Shown in pieces: positions 21,709 to 31,218 of a DNA stretch of 64,000 bases. The stretch is from the NCBI GenBank assembly GCA_001936135.1, contig CP012819.1:496001-560000 (forward strand), written 5' to 3'. Source of the stretch: Saccharomycopsis fibuligera x Saccharomycopsis cf. fibuligera (taxonomy: Eukaryota; Ascomycota; Saccharomycetes; Ascoideales; Saccharomycopsidaceae). Position 1 is the first letter of the stretch. The number at the start of each line of letters is the position of its first letter. The notes below the pieces were generated by a model. The model did no database searches. It worked only from the letters and a program-made list of their open reading frames with translations, and was not told the DNA's origin. Position numbers and translations under genes: made by a program.

Positions 21709-24192
21709 ATGGCTTCCGTCGCCCCACAAACCACATCGGCAAATATTTTGCCTTCTATTCAGATAAATGTCGATTACAGAGACATAACTAGCAAAATTAA
21801 AGATTTCTTGTTACATTATAAAGTCCAGGGCAATGCAGATTTGACGCTCAATGACATACACGAGTCTCAGATTGATGATTTGACCAATGACTTGCAAAAC
21901 TCCAACATTGGTGCTGGTCCAAAGTACATGTACTTGCTACAGAAGATTGCAAATAGAGATCTTTCAACTTTATACGTTGATTTAGACGATATCAAAAGTT
22001 ATGAAGAAAGTATTCTTTTTAATAACTCCAGAAACACTGGTTCAAGAGGCAATAGCAACTTGGTAGACTTGATTTGCTCCAATGCTTTACATTACACTGA
22101 ACTTTTTTCTAAAGTTATTGATGAAATCTTACCAGAGCCAACTGTTGATATCAGTTACAAAGATGATGTATTGGATGTTATTGTGCGTCAAAGAAAATTG
22201 AGAAACTTGAGATTACAATCAGAAAATCAAGAGGAATTAGTAAGTTCCGGCTTAGTAAGTGAAGATAGTCAAAGACAAGCTCCACCATCAGATCAAAATG
22301 AGTTGTTTCCACCATCGTTGACCAGAAGATTTTGCTTATATTTTAGACCTTTGACTGATATATATCATAGACCAATTGGTGGCGTCAGCAGTGGTAAAGC
22401 GTTAGCAGTAAGAGATGTTAAAGGCGGTTTATTGGGCCAGTTGATTACCGTTAGAGGTATTGTTACAAGAGTTTCTGATGTAAAACCCTTAATCCAAGTT
22501 AATGCTTATACCTGTGATAAGTGTGGGTTTGAAATTTTTCAAGAAGTCAACTCCAAGACATTCACTCCACTATCTGAATGTACTTCTGAAGAATGTGTTA
22601 AAAACCAGTCCAAAGGGCAACTTTTTATGAGTACTAGAGCTTGTAAGTTCTCAGCATTTCAAGATGTCAGAATCCAAGAATTAGCTAATCAAGTGCCAGT
22701 CGGCCACATTCCAAGAAGTTTAGACGTGCATATTAATGGCGACTTGGTTAGAAGTGCAAACCCAGGTGACACTGTCGATATCACCGGTATCTTTTTGCCG
22801 GCCCCATATACCGGCTTCCAAGCTCTTAGAGCCGGCTTGCTTACTGATACTTACTTAGAAGCTCAATTCATCAGACAGCACAAAAAGGCGTATCAAGAAT
22901 TAGTTTTGGATGCTGATGCGGAAATGAAAATTGAATTGATTAGAACCAATGGTAACTTGTACGAAAGGCTTGCTAAATCGATTGCGCCAGAAATTTTTGG
23001 TCAAGAAGATGTGAAGAAGGCACTTCTACTTTTACTTATTGGGGGTGTTACTAAGGAAATGAAGGATGGGATGAAAATCAGAGGTGATATTAATATTTGT
23101 TTGATGGGTGACCCTGGTGTGGCCAAATCTCAATTGTTGAAAAGTATTTCCAAGATTGCTCCTAGAGGTGTTTACACTACTGGTAGAGGTTCTTCTGGGG
23201 TTGGTTTAACTGCCGCGGTGATGAGAGATCCAGTCACTGATGAAATGGTCCTTGAAGGTGGTGCTTTAGTGCTTGCAGATAATGGTATTTGCTGTATTGA
23301 TGAATTCGATAAGATGGATGAAAATGATCGTACCGCAATTCACGAAGTTATGGAACAACAAACAATCTCCATTTCTAAAGCTGGGATTAACACCACCTTG
23401 AATGCCAGATCTTCAATTTTGGCTGCTGCTAACCCTGTTTACGGTAGATATAATCCAAGATTATCACCTTTGGAAAACATTAATTTGCCAGCTGCTTTGC
23501 TTTCGAGATTTGATATCTTGTTTTTGTTATTGGATACTCCAACTAGAGAAATTGACGAAAAACTAGCAGCTCACGTCGCTTATGTGCACATGAATAATAA
23601 GCCACCAACGCTCGATTTTCAACCAATAGACCCAATGACTATCAGACAATTCATTTCTAAAGCAAGAACATTCAAACCAGTTGTTCCAAAAGAAGTAGGT
23701 GAATATGCCGTCAACTCATATATCAAATTAAGACAAGAATCTAAACAGAACGAGGGCTCAATAAAACAATTTTCTCATGCTACCCCAAGAACTTTTTTGG
23801 CTATTTTGAGAATGGCTCAAGCTTTGGCTAGATTGAGATTCGACAATGAAGTTTCCAGCGAAGATGTGGACGAAGCCCTTAGATTAATTGAAGTATCAAA
23901 GGCCTCCTTGAACAAAAAGGAAAATGATGTTGAAAAGGAATTGACCTCCACTGGTAAAGTGTACCTTTTGATCAAGAACCTTGCGCAGCAAGCCAAGAAG
24001 CGGAATGAGCTTATTGATGGTAATCCAGTGTTGGATTTTGAGAAAGTCGAAAGCAGGGTCTTGCGATCTGGGTTCACCAAGGATCAATTTGATGACTGTA
24101 TTAACGAATATGCTTTCTTGAATGTTTGGGTTGTCGATAGAGATAATGATAAGTTGTACTTCATTGACGTTGTGGATGATATTGATCTTTAG
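21709..24192 (+). CDS. MCM7: MCM7 (Cdc47), subunit of the replicative MCM2-7 helicase
   Basis: An 827-residue AAA+ subunit of the MCM2-7 complex, loaded at origins in G1 and unwinding DNA as part of CMG. The N-terminal A domain is followed by an OB fold with a zinc motif (CDKCGFEIFQ then CTSEECVKN). The MCM box carries Walker A GDPGVAKS at residues 467-474, Walker B CIDEFDKMDE and the arginine finger SRFD. VGHIPRSLDVHINGDLVR and YLEAQFIRQHKKAY are typical of Mcm7 rather than other MCMs. Length fits (Cdc47 is about 845). On reading the frame I found no in-frame CTG codon, as expected for a CUG-Ser yeast. MCB boxes upstream suggest cell-cycle control. It is convergent with PPH3. Confidence 0.97.
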   Translation: MASVAPQTTSANILPSIQINVDYRDITSKIKDFLLHYKVQGNADLTLNDIHESQIDDLTNDLQNSNIGAGPKYMYLLQKIANRDLSTLYVDLDDIKSYEESILFNNSRNTGSRGNSNLVDLICSNALHYTELFSKVIDEILPEPTVDISYKDDVLDVIVRQRKLRNLRLQSENQEELVSSGLVSEDSQRQAPPSDQNELFPPSLTRRFCLYFRPLTDIYHRPIGGVSSGKALAVRDVKGGLLGQLITVRGIVTRVSDVKPLIQVNAYTCDKCGFEIFQEVNSKTFTPLSECTSEECVKNQSKGQLFMSTRACKFSAFQDVRIQELANQVPVGHIPRSLDVHINGDLVRSANPGDTVDITGIFLPAPYTGFQALRAGLLTDTYLEAQFIRQHKKAYQELVLDADAEMKIELIRTNGNLYERLAKSIAPEIFGQEDVKKALLLLLIGGVTKEMKDGMKIRGDINICLMGDPGVAKSQLLKSISKIAPRGVYTTGRGSSGVGLTAAVMRDPVTDEMVLEGGALVLADNGICCIDEFDKMDENDRTAIHEVMEQQTISISKAGINTTLNARSSILAAANPVYGRYNPRLSPLENINLPAALLSRFDILFLLLDTPTREIDEKLAAHVAYVHMNNKPPTLDFQPIDPMTIRQFISKARTFKPVVPKEVGEYAVNSYIKLRQESKQNEGSIKQFSHATPRTFLAILRMAQALARLRFDNEVSSEDVDEALRLIEVSKASLNKKENDVEKELTSTGKVYLLIKNLAQQAKKRNELIDGNPVLDFEKVESRVLRSGFTKDQFDDCINEYAFLNVWVVDRDNDKLYFIDVVDDIDL

Positions 24193-24943
24193 GTTGCTTA
24201 ATATGTGTTTTTATTAATTCTTTTTTCTTTTAGTTTGTTTTACATTGTTTTATTGTCATATTTGTTTTCAGAAAAAAACCTTTTTGTTTCACTTTTTCTT
24301 ACTTTTTCTTGATAGTCGTTTTTTAAATGTGTATAAGTTTGTGTAGATTAAAGCATGTTTTGGAGGAACTTGAATTGTAGGATGGAAAAAGCTACTGAAA
24401 AATTAGTAGGTCTATTAATGGGTTCAGGATAAAAATAGGTCTGTACTTCGTAAGAGATCTCAAAGTGTTTCTATTAAAGCCAAGAAATGCACTTGAGTCT
24501 TTTAAATGTTGCAGGAGCATATTGAGTCAGGCTGCATAGATATCAAGCCATAAACTTAATGAGCCAAGTGGACATAAGAGCGAATGTATTGTGAATTACT
24601 AACTAATACTAATGATTATGAATACTCATCAGTAAATGCTTGGAAGAAAAAGGAAAGGGAAAAAGAAAAAGAATGGGAAACTATAGCACCTTGTGAACTA
24701 TTTTAATAAGTACCATAAGTTAATAAATCAATTGAAAAATGGAAGAACAAAAATGAATTAGAACAAGTAAAAATTGATTAAAAAAAAAGGTCATTACTGA
24801 TACAATGGATAAAAAGTATATAAGTGAAAAGACAAAAAAGAATAACTGATCGGGAAAACTAAAAAAAAAAAAAAAAAAAAAAAAGGAAAAAAATAAAATA
24901 AAATAAAAAGAAAGAAAAACTAAAAAACACTTAAAGTCATATC
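24193..24943. other. Convergent intergenic region, MCM7 and PPH3
   Basis: T-rich on the MCM7 side, A-rich on the PPH3 side with A24 at 24861-24884, as expected for two 3' ends. No gene seen. Confidence 0.6.
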
Positions 24944-25876
24944 TCATAAAAAGTAATCACTTCTTTGTTGTTTTTCTGGAGCCATACGTTGAGAATCATC
25001 CGGCACTGCACTGAAAATCTTAAATTGTGGATTCAAGTCTTCATCTACTTTCATAACACTTGCAACATTACCACATCTATAACAGTAATTTGGAGCGGAC
25101 CAAACGGTGACTACATCCTTATCTTTGAAATGATACCTAAACCCTTCCATCACCAATTGATGTGCTCTAGCTATCAACTTCAAGTCATTGACATAATTGA
25201 ACTCTCTTGCCACTCTTGATCCAAATAACCACCCTGCACCTCTCGGGGACACAGACCAATTCTTAACATTATCCGGATCGGACCAAACCAAATCACAAAA
25301 GCCGCCCTCATGTGGGATTTCTTGTGCTCTTGATAACACTCTAATTTGATCAAGCATTCTGATTTCTGGAGATAGACCGCCATGTATACACAATATCTTG
25401 CCGTCAATAATGGCTGCTAGCGTCAAAAAGTCAAAAACTTGACAGCAGTATTTCCATACAGTAGTTGAACCATATTTGGTTAAACATTCTTCATAAAAAC
25501 CATAAACTTGAGTTATTTGTCTTGATTCGTGATTACCACGCACCAAAGTAATTCTTGATGGATATTTAACTTTTAAACACATTAACAATGTGAATGTTTC
25601 TAAAGAAAAGTAGCCTCTATCGACGTAATCTCCCAAAAAAATGTAGTTTATATTATCAGGAAACCCACCACTTATTCTGAAAAGCTCCAATAGGTCATGA
25701 AATTGACCGTGGATGTCACCACAAACAGTTACGGGGCTCTTCACCGGTTGAATATTAGACTCTTCCATAAGAATTTCCTTCACCATCTCACAAAGCTCCT
25801 TCATGTCGTTTTCATGTAATGCTTGACATTTTTTCACGGTTTCCAACCATTCATCTGGTCCTCGTCTTCCTGGCAT
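24944..25876 (-). CDS. PPH3: PP4-type serine/threonine phosphatase catalytic subunit
   Basis: A 310-residue PPP-family phosphatase. The metal-site motifs GDIHGQ, GDYVDRG and RGNHE are all present, with HGGLSPE and the RAHQ(L) histidine region downstream. The N-terminus [22 protein letters not shown] and the C-terminus ending DYFL mark the PP2A-like group. The sequence is closest to PP4/Pph3, which with Psy2 and Psy4 dephosphorylates phospho-H2A and Rad53 to end the DNA-damage checkpoint. The YFL end is the carboxymethylation site. One family feature differs: the C-terminal TPDYFL is here SDYFL, which separates it from true PP2A. Length equals the family norm. Confidence 0.93.
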   Translation of the reverse strand: MPGRRGPDEWLETVKKCQALHENDMKELCEMVKEILMEESNIQPVKSPVTVCGDIHGQFHDLLELFRISGGFPDNINYIFLGDYVDRGYFSLETFTLLMCLKVKYPSRITLVRGNHESRQITQVYGFYEECLTKYGSTTVWKYCCQVFDFLTLAAIIDGKILCIHGGLSPEIRMLDQIRVLSRAQEIPHEGGFCDLVWSDPDNVKNWSVSPRGAGWLFGSRVAREFNYVNDLKLIARAHQLVMEGFRYHFKDKDVVTVWSAPNYCYRCGNVASVMKVDEDLNPQFKIFSAVPDDSQRMAPEKQQRSDYFL

Positions 25877-26536
25877 GTTGTATTATTTTATAATTGTATT
25901 GTGCTGGTGTGAATGTTAACTACCACTTTTATATGGTGTACGTAATTTGAATATTTATAGTCAAAACTAAGTTTTATAAACTTTTGTATATGTTTTATTG
26001 CTAACACAGTACAGACAGTCTTTTACCGTTGTACAAAGCAAACAAAGCAATTATATCTCTTCTCAAGTTTTGGACTCGGTGAGCAAGTGAATGAGTTTAT
26101 AGATTTAAACGCTCTATACTGAATTTTTTAAAAAAAAAAAGAACGGGCGCTATCGGTAAACTTATGCGAGCTGTTGAACCAAAAGAACAGAAAGACAAGT
26201 AAATTGACCGTTGTTGTAGTAGTACTTGACGCCGTATAGTGTTGACTGTTCCTATCGATGACTATATATCGCTTGCCGTTCTGAAACTGCTTCGATTTTA
26301 CTTTTTTTTCTCTTTGATTTTTGTTGATTTTCGTAGTGTATATTGCACGTGACCGTTATGTGCACTTCCCTATTGAATTGCGCATGCGCTCGCCATTACT
26401 TGCTTGGCTCTCAACATGAACGCTGCCGTCACCGTTACTTACCTGCTACAAGCTCTGACTCGATCAGGTGGTTGACCCAATAGTATTAAGAGCCTCTATG
26501 AAGCGACTTGCTGAATATGCTAAATAACGTTATTGA

Positions 26537-26569
<33 letters not shown>

Positions 26570-26790
26570 ATAAGAATGTAAAAACCTAAAAGACAGAATA
26601 TAAAAATAAACAGAGGAAGCAGAAAAAATATGATACTTTAATTTTAATATGGTCAAAAAACCTCTAGGAAATAGCATGCCGAAATCAAAAAAATGAAACA
26701 GTAGATCTATAAAGCCAAGAAAAACGGAAAAAAATGGTAAACAAAGCCAAAAGAAAAAAAAGATACTTTGTAAGTCTGTAGCATTGTATG
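25877..26790. other. Intergenic region, PPH3 promoter and transporter 3' side
   Basis: The left part is the PPH3 promoter, with an E-box CACGTG at 26346-26351 in GC-richer sequence about 470 bp before the start. The right part has A29 at 26539-26567. No gene seen. Confidence 0.5.
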
Positions 26791-28356
26791 TCACACCTCT
26801 TTAGCCTCAACAGACTTGACGTTTTCAATAACCAATTCTGTCTTATGGTTGTAATTTTTAGTAGGAGCAAAATTTGCAGTTCTCCAAGCATGAGAATGGG
26901 TTTCGTACAATTCGTCCACTTCTTCTAACTTTAAATTCTTTGTTTCGTAGACAAACACAAATGTAAACAAGAAAGCAAGAATATTGCATGCACCCCAAAT
27001 AAAGTACACTTTTGCACCTAAACCTGCATTGCCTGGTCCATCATCAACCAAGTACGGAGTAGCATAAGCAATAGCAAAATTCCATAGCCAGTTTGATGCA
27101 GTGGCAACACCCATTGATTTGGCTCTGACTTTTAATGGGAAAATTTCACCACATATAACCCAGACAATTGGGCCGAATGACAAACCAAAGAACCCAATAA
27201 AGATACAAATAAATGCAATCATTACTTTATTGGTGGTGTCCCCGCTCTTTGCTGCCACTGAGGTTATCGAAATGATAAAGTCACTGATTGCCATTCCTGC
27301 AGAACCCACTAGAAGCACTGGTCTTCTACCGTAAACTTCAACACATATCATCCCAGGAATGGTCATCACACAGTTAATAAGGTTACACACAATATTGATA
27401 ACAAACGAGTTTTTAATGCCTGCATTTTTGAAAAAGGTGACACCATAGTAAAACACAAAATTAATACCAGTCAACTGCTGGAACGCTTGCACTCCCGCAC
27501 CAGCAATAATTCTCTTCAATTGGCGGCCTTCAGTGGTAAACACGTCCTTCCAACTAGCTTTACCAAAAGTCATTTCGTAATCGTAATTAGCCTTGATTTC
27601 GTCATATTCTTGTTCAATTCTAGAGTCTTCGATTGGCAACATTCGTAGAATAGACAAAGATTTGAAAGCTTTGTCTTTTCTATCCTTTGTGACATAAAAT
27701 CTTGGAGTTTCCGGAAGAAACAAAAACCCAATCCCAATGATCAAAGCCCAAGCATGCTGGACAGCAATTGGGATTCTGTAACTGCCACTATCATTTCTCT
27801 TATGAGTAGCGTTGATAATAATGGTTGCAAGCACCAAGCCAAAAGCAAAGGCAAATTGATATAGTGACACGATTGCCCCTCTAACGTTCTTAGGTACTGT
27901 TTCGGACTGGTATAAGGGTATAACAGCAGCCGTTATACCAACACCAAAACCAGCAAAAAATCTGCCAGCAATCAAGAGTTTTATCTCAGTGGATGCAGTC
28001 TGCATTGCCGTACCAAGATTAAAAAAAACTAAGGTGCCCACAATAATGCACCAACGTCTCCCGACCCTATCCGAAAAAATAGGGGCCACCATTGCACCAA
28101 CAAAAGTTCCCAATGACAAAATAGAAACAATGAGACCGTTCTCCGTAGATGTGAACTTCCCTACTAGCGTACGAGGGAACCGGTCGAGCACATAGTCCAT
28201 AGCTAATATCCCAGAAATAGTCCCTGTATCGTATCCCATAAGCATGCCACTGAAAGCAGCAAAAACACCTACAAAGATAGACATGAACTTGGAGCCCTCG
28301 TCGGGTCTCGCCTTAGTTTGGAAATTTCCCCGAAATATTTGCATAAGTTCCGACAT
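26791..28356 (-). CDS. Hexose transporter of the HGT/HXT family (MFS), copy A
   Basis: A 521-residue 12-helix sugar porter of the plasma membrane. Family signatures are GYDTGTISGIL in helix 1, DRVGRR between helices 2 and 3, GRFFAGFGVGI in helix 4, PETPRFYV after helix 6, QQLTGINFVFYYG in helix 7, VEVYGRRP between helices 8 and 9, and a final FVFVYETKNL. This is the glucose-type (PF00083) set, with the QQLTGIN motif of glucose-binding porters. It most resembles the Candida HGT6/HGT7/HGT8 group and K. lactis Hgt1. It lies tandem to copy B on the same strand and evidently arose with it by duplication. Its upstream region holds strong inverted repeats that could be sugar-response sites. Confidence 0.92.
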   Translation of the reverse strand: MSELMQIFRGNFQTKARPDEGSKFMSIFVGVFAAFSGMLMGYDTGTISGILAMDYVLDRFPRTLVGKFTSTENGLIVSILSLGTFVGAMVAPIFSDRVGRRWCIIVGTLVFFNLGTAMQTASTEIKLLIAGRFFAGFGVGITAAVIPLYQSETVPKNVRGAIVSLYQFAFAFGLVLATIIINATHKRNDSGSYRIPIAVQHAWALIIGIGFLFLPETPRFYVTKDRKDKAFKSLSILRMLPIEDSRIEQEYDEIKANYDYEMTFGKASWKDVFTTEGRQLKRIIAGAGVQAFQQLTGINFVFYYGVTFFKNAGIKNSFVINIVCNLINCVMTIPGMICVEVYGRRPVLLVGSAGMAISDFIISITSVAAKSGDTTNKVMIAFICIFIGFFGLSFGPIVWVICGEIFPLKVRAKSMGVATASNWLWNFAIAYATPYLVDDGPGNAGLGAKVYFIWGACNILAFLFTFVFVYETKNLKLEEVDELYETHSHAWRTANFAPTKNYNHKTELVIENVKSVEAKEV

Positions 28357-29619
28357 TATTGTGTTTTATTTGTTGGGTACAAGTAATCTTTTGTCTTGCT
28401 TATTTCTCTAGGAGTAAAAACTTTCTTTCGTGTTGCAAAGCTTATAGAAGTAATGATTCAGATCTCGGATAATCTTAGATACTGGAAATCTGAATATGCA
28501 CCGAAAGTAAAAGCACAGAATGGTCTCTGTCGGGGGCAGAATGAGTCGATATGTATAGCGGAGCGGAGCACTTGGACTAGCTTTAGCAAAATAAAATAGC
28601 AGCAGCAATAGCAACAACGAGTGACCCAAATTATGTGTGTGAATAGAAAATTTTTCTTCGAAAGTAAGATCAAAAAGAAAGAAGCAAGTGAAAAGAGCCC
28701 CCCGGTTATTAGTAATTATCGATACAGTCAAGGCGCACCGAGAACCCAAGTGAGAAAAATGGAAAATCCCCATTACAAACTGTGGCGCACAGCGATAAAA
28801 TTGATGGGTGTCGCGATGCAACCATCGCGGTTGCCCGGCGGAGTTTTTCCACTTCAAAGCATATTTTTGTCCGTCCTAATTTAAGTCCCCAAAACACCTA
28901 ATTAGGAAAGGGGCTAGTCGAAGACAATTTTCAAACAAAACCTCGAGGTTGTCGGATGTGATAGCAATCCCTCCAGGGTCCACCCTGGAGGGGGTGCTGA
29001 AAACTTGCAGGTGCCTTTTTGGTCAGTTAGGGTGGTTTTCTCTGGAAGTGAAATTTTTATCAGAGCCCGTGTTGCGTGGTATGTATGTGTTGCATTAGCT
29101 ATAATTAATTGAAAAGGGTCTTATTATAGGACAATACCTTCCTGAAGGGACATAGTTTTGTCATATTACTGGTGCGTGCGAAATATCTGCTGCACGTGCT
29201 GTGATCTCATGTATAATATAAGCACAGACTAAGCGAGTGACATGTAACGTCAATTACGTAGTTTGATCAGTAACGCAGCCTAGTTCTGTAATATCTACAC
29301 TAGTTAATAAGAAACAAAGCAGTCATCATTCATAAAAGTAGACACGAACACTAACCGAGAAGCTAAAAAGAAAAAACAATAAGAAAAATCAATTAGAAAA
29401 AAACAAAATTAAAAACTGAGTCGTTAGCACAAATAAAAAGAGAAAAAGGCTGTGTAAAATCAAAAGATTTTTGTTAGGCAAATTAAAAACAAAACAAAAA
29501 AAAAAAAAAAAGGAACAAATAGGTAGGTAATCAAATTAGTACTTGGCTGTAAAAGTATAAAACGTGTGGGTTTCAAGCACAAAACAAAAAAAAAAAAAAA
29601 AATCATTCTTAATGTTAGT
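28357..29619. other. Intergenic region, upstream of transporter A
   Basis: 1.26 kb, including the promoter of transporter A. It holds overlapping small hairpins (28812-28834), a near-perfect 24-bp inverted repeat (28969-28992) and an E-box GCACGTGC (29192-29199). The right end is the 3' flank of transporter B and is A-rich. No gene seen. Confidence 0.5.
28969..28992. repeat. Inverted repeat, 11-bp arms, in transporter A promoter
   Basis: CCCTCCAGGGT and its exact reverse complement are separated by 2 bp. It lies about 615 bp before the start of transporter A. It could be a dimeric transcription-factor site or a hairpin. Confidence 0.7.
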
Positions 29620-31218
29620 TTAGACACTAACTTCAGAGTGAGCAACAGCTTCCTTTGGCTCAGCCTCAGTGTTGGAAACCGGAGTGGCTTCATCATGATG
29701 CAAGAAGGTAGTTGGCTTGAAACGCTTTGATTGCCATGCATGAGGAATGGTTTGATACAATTCATCAATTTGTTCTAACTTCAAGTTCTTGGTTTCATAG
29801 ACAAAAACGTAAGCAAAAAGAAGGCAAATAAGATTGCAAGAACCCCAAATAAAGTACACCTTACCACCCAAATTGGCATTACCTGGACCAGAATCGACCA
29901 AGTATGGAGTAGCATAAGCAATACCAAAGTTCCACAACCAGTTAGAAGCGGTACAGAGAGCAACAGACTTGGCTCTGACTCTCAATGGGAAAATTTCAGA
30001 ACAAATAGTCCAACAAAGAGGACCCCATGTCATAGCAAAACATGCAATGAAAATACAAATAAATGCGATCATCACATTATTAGAAGCACCTTCATTGTCA
30101 GAGGCAACCGAAGTAATTGAGACAACGTAGTCAGAAACAAACATGCCAGCAGCACCAAAAATCATCAATGGTCTTCTGCCCCACAATTCAACAAAAATAA
30201 TACCTGGGATGGTAGTAACAACATTGATAACGTTACAAATAACTTGAATCAAGAAAGAATTTTTAATACCAGCATTTTGGAAGAAAGTAACACCATAGTA
30301 GAACACAAAGTTGATACCAGTCAATTGTTGCAAAGCTTGAATAACAACACCCGTGAAAAGTCTCTTTCTTTGACTGTTACCAGAAGAAAAAGTGTCTAAC
30401 CATCCAGAAGAACCAATAGATAATTCAAAATCATGATTTGCTTTAATTTCTTCATATTCTTCTGCAATAACTGGATGATCAATAGGCAACTTTCTCAATC
30501 TAGCCAAAGCTTTAATGGCTTTGTCTTTCTTGTCATTCTTAACGTAAAATCTAGGACTTTCTGGCAACAAAAGGATACCAACACCCAATACCAATGCCCA
30601 GATAAATTGAATAGCAATTGGAATTCTGTAGGATCCGGAATCACTTCTCTTGTGGGTAGCATTGTTAACAATGTTGGCTAATAACAAACCAATGGTAATA
30701 GCAAACTGATACAAACCAACCAAAGCACCTCTGATCCATTTTGGAACAGATTCTGCCTGGTATAATGGAATGGTTGACGAAATCAAACCAACACCGAGAC
30801 CAGCAAACACTCTTCCGGCAACCAACAATTCAATAGCGGTGGCAGCAGTTTGCAAAATTATACCAAAATTAAAGACAATTAAAGCAGAGACAGCAATTGT
30901 AGTACGACGACCAATTTTATCAGATAAGTATGGAGCCACCAATGATCCCACAAAGGTACCCAAGGACAATATAGAGACAATCAAAGAGTGTTCTGAAGAG
31001 CTAAATTCACCGACTTTGTCTTCTGGGAATCTGTCTAGCACATATTTCATTTCCAAGATCCCACTGATAGTACCAGTGTCGTAACCGAAAAGAATACCAC
31101 CAAAGGCAGCAAACACACCCACGAAGATAGCCATGAAGGTTGACCCTTCTTTCTTTTCTTCGGTGTTCACAAACCTTTCGAGAAATGCTTTATGAGCAGG
31201 CTTTTCTGTTTGAGCCAT
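29620..31218 (-). CDS. Hexose transporter of the HGT/HXT family (MFS), copy B
   Basis: A 532-residue 12-helix sugar porter, clear paralogue of the neighbouring copy A. It has GYDTGTISGIL, DKIGRR, GRVFAGLGVGL, PESPRFYV, QQLTGINFVFYYG, VELWGRRP and VYETKNL in the same positions. The N- and C-terminal cytosolic tails differ most between the two copies; B ends in an acidic Glu-rich tail (NTEAEPKEAVAHSEVSV). Codon choice looks more biased (AGA, CCA, TTG), suggesting higher expression than A. The upstream region is 3.3 kb. Function as a high-affinity glucose or hexose transporter is inferred from family; the exact orthologue among HGT6, HGT7 and HGT8 is not decided. Confidence 0.93.
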   Translation of the reverse strand: MAQTEKPAHKAFLERFVNTEEKKEGSTFMAIFVGVFAAFGGILFGYDTGTISGILEMKYVLDRFPEDKVGEFSSSEHSLIVSILSLGTFVGSLVAPYLSDKIGRRTTIAVSALIVFNFGIILQTAATAIELLVAGRVFAGLGVGLISSTIPLYQAESVPKWIRGALVGLYQFAITIGLLLANIVNNATHKRSDSGSYRIPIAIQFIWALVLGVGILLLPESPRFYVKNDKKDKAIKALARLRKLPIDHPVIAEEYEEIKANHDFELSIGSSGWLDTFSSGNSQRKRLFTGVVIQALQQLTGINFVFYYGVTFFQNAGIKNSFLIQVICNVINVVTTIPGIIFVELWGRRPLMIFGAAGMFVSDYVVSITSVASDNEGASNNVMIAFICIFIACFAMTWGPLCWTICSEIFPLRVRAKSVALCTASNWLWNFGIAYATPYLVDSGPGNANLGGKVYFIWGSCNLICLLFAYVFVYETKNLKLEQIDELYQTIPHAWQSKRFKPTTFLHHDEATPVSNTEAEPKEAVAHSEVSV

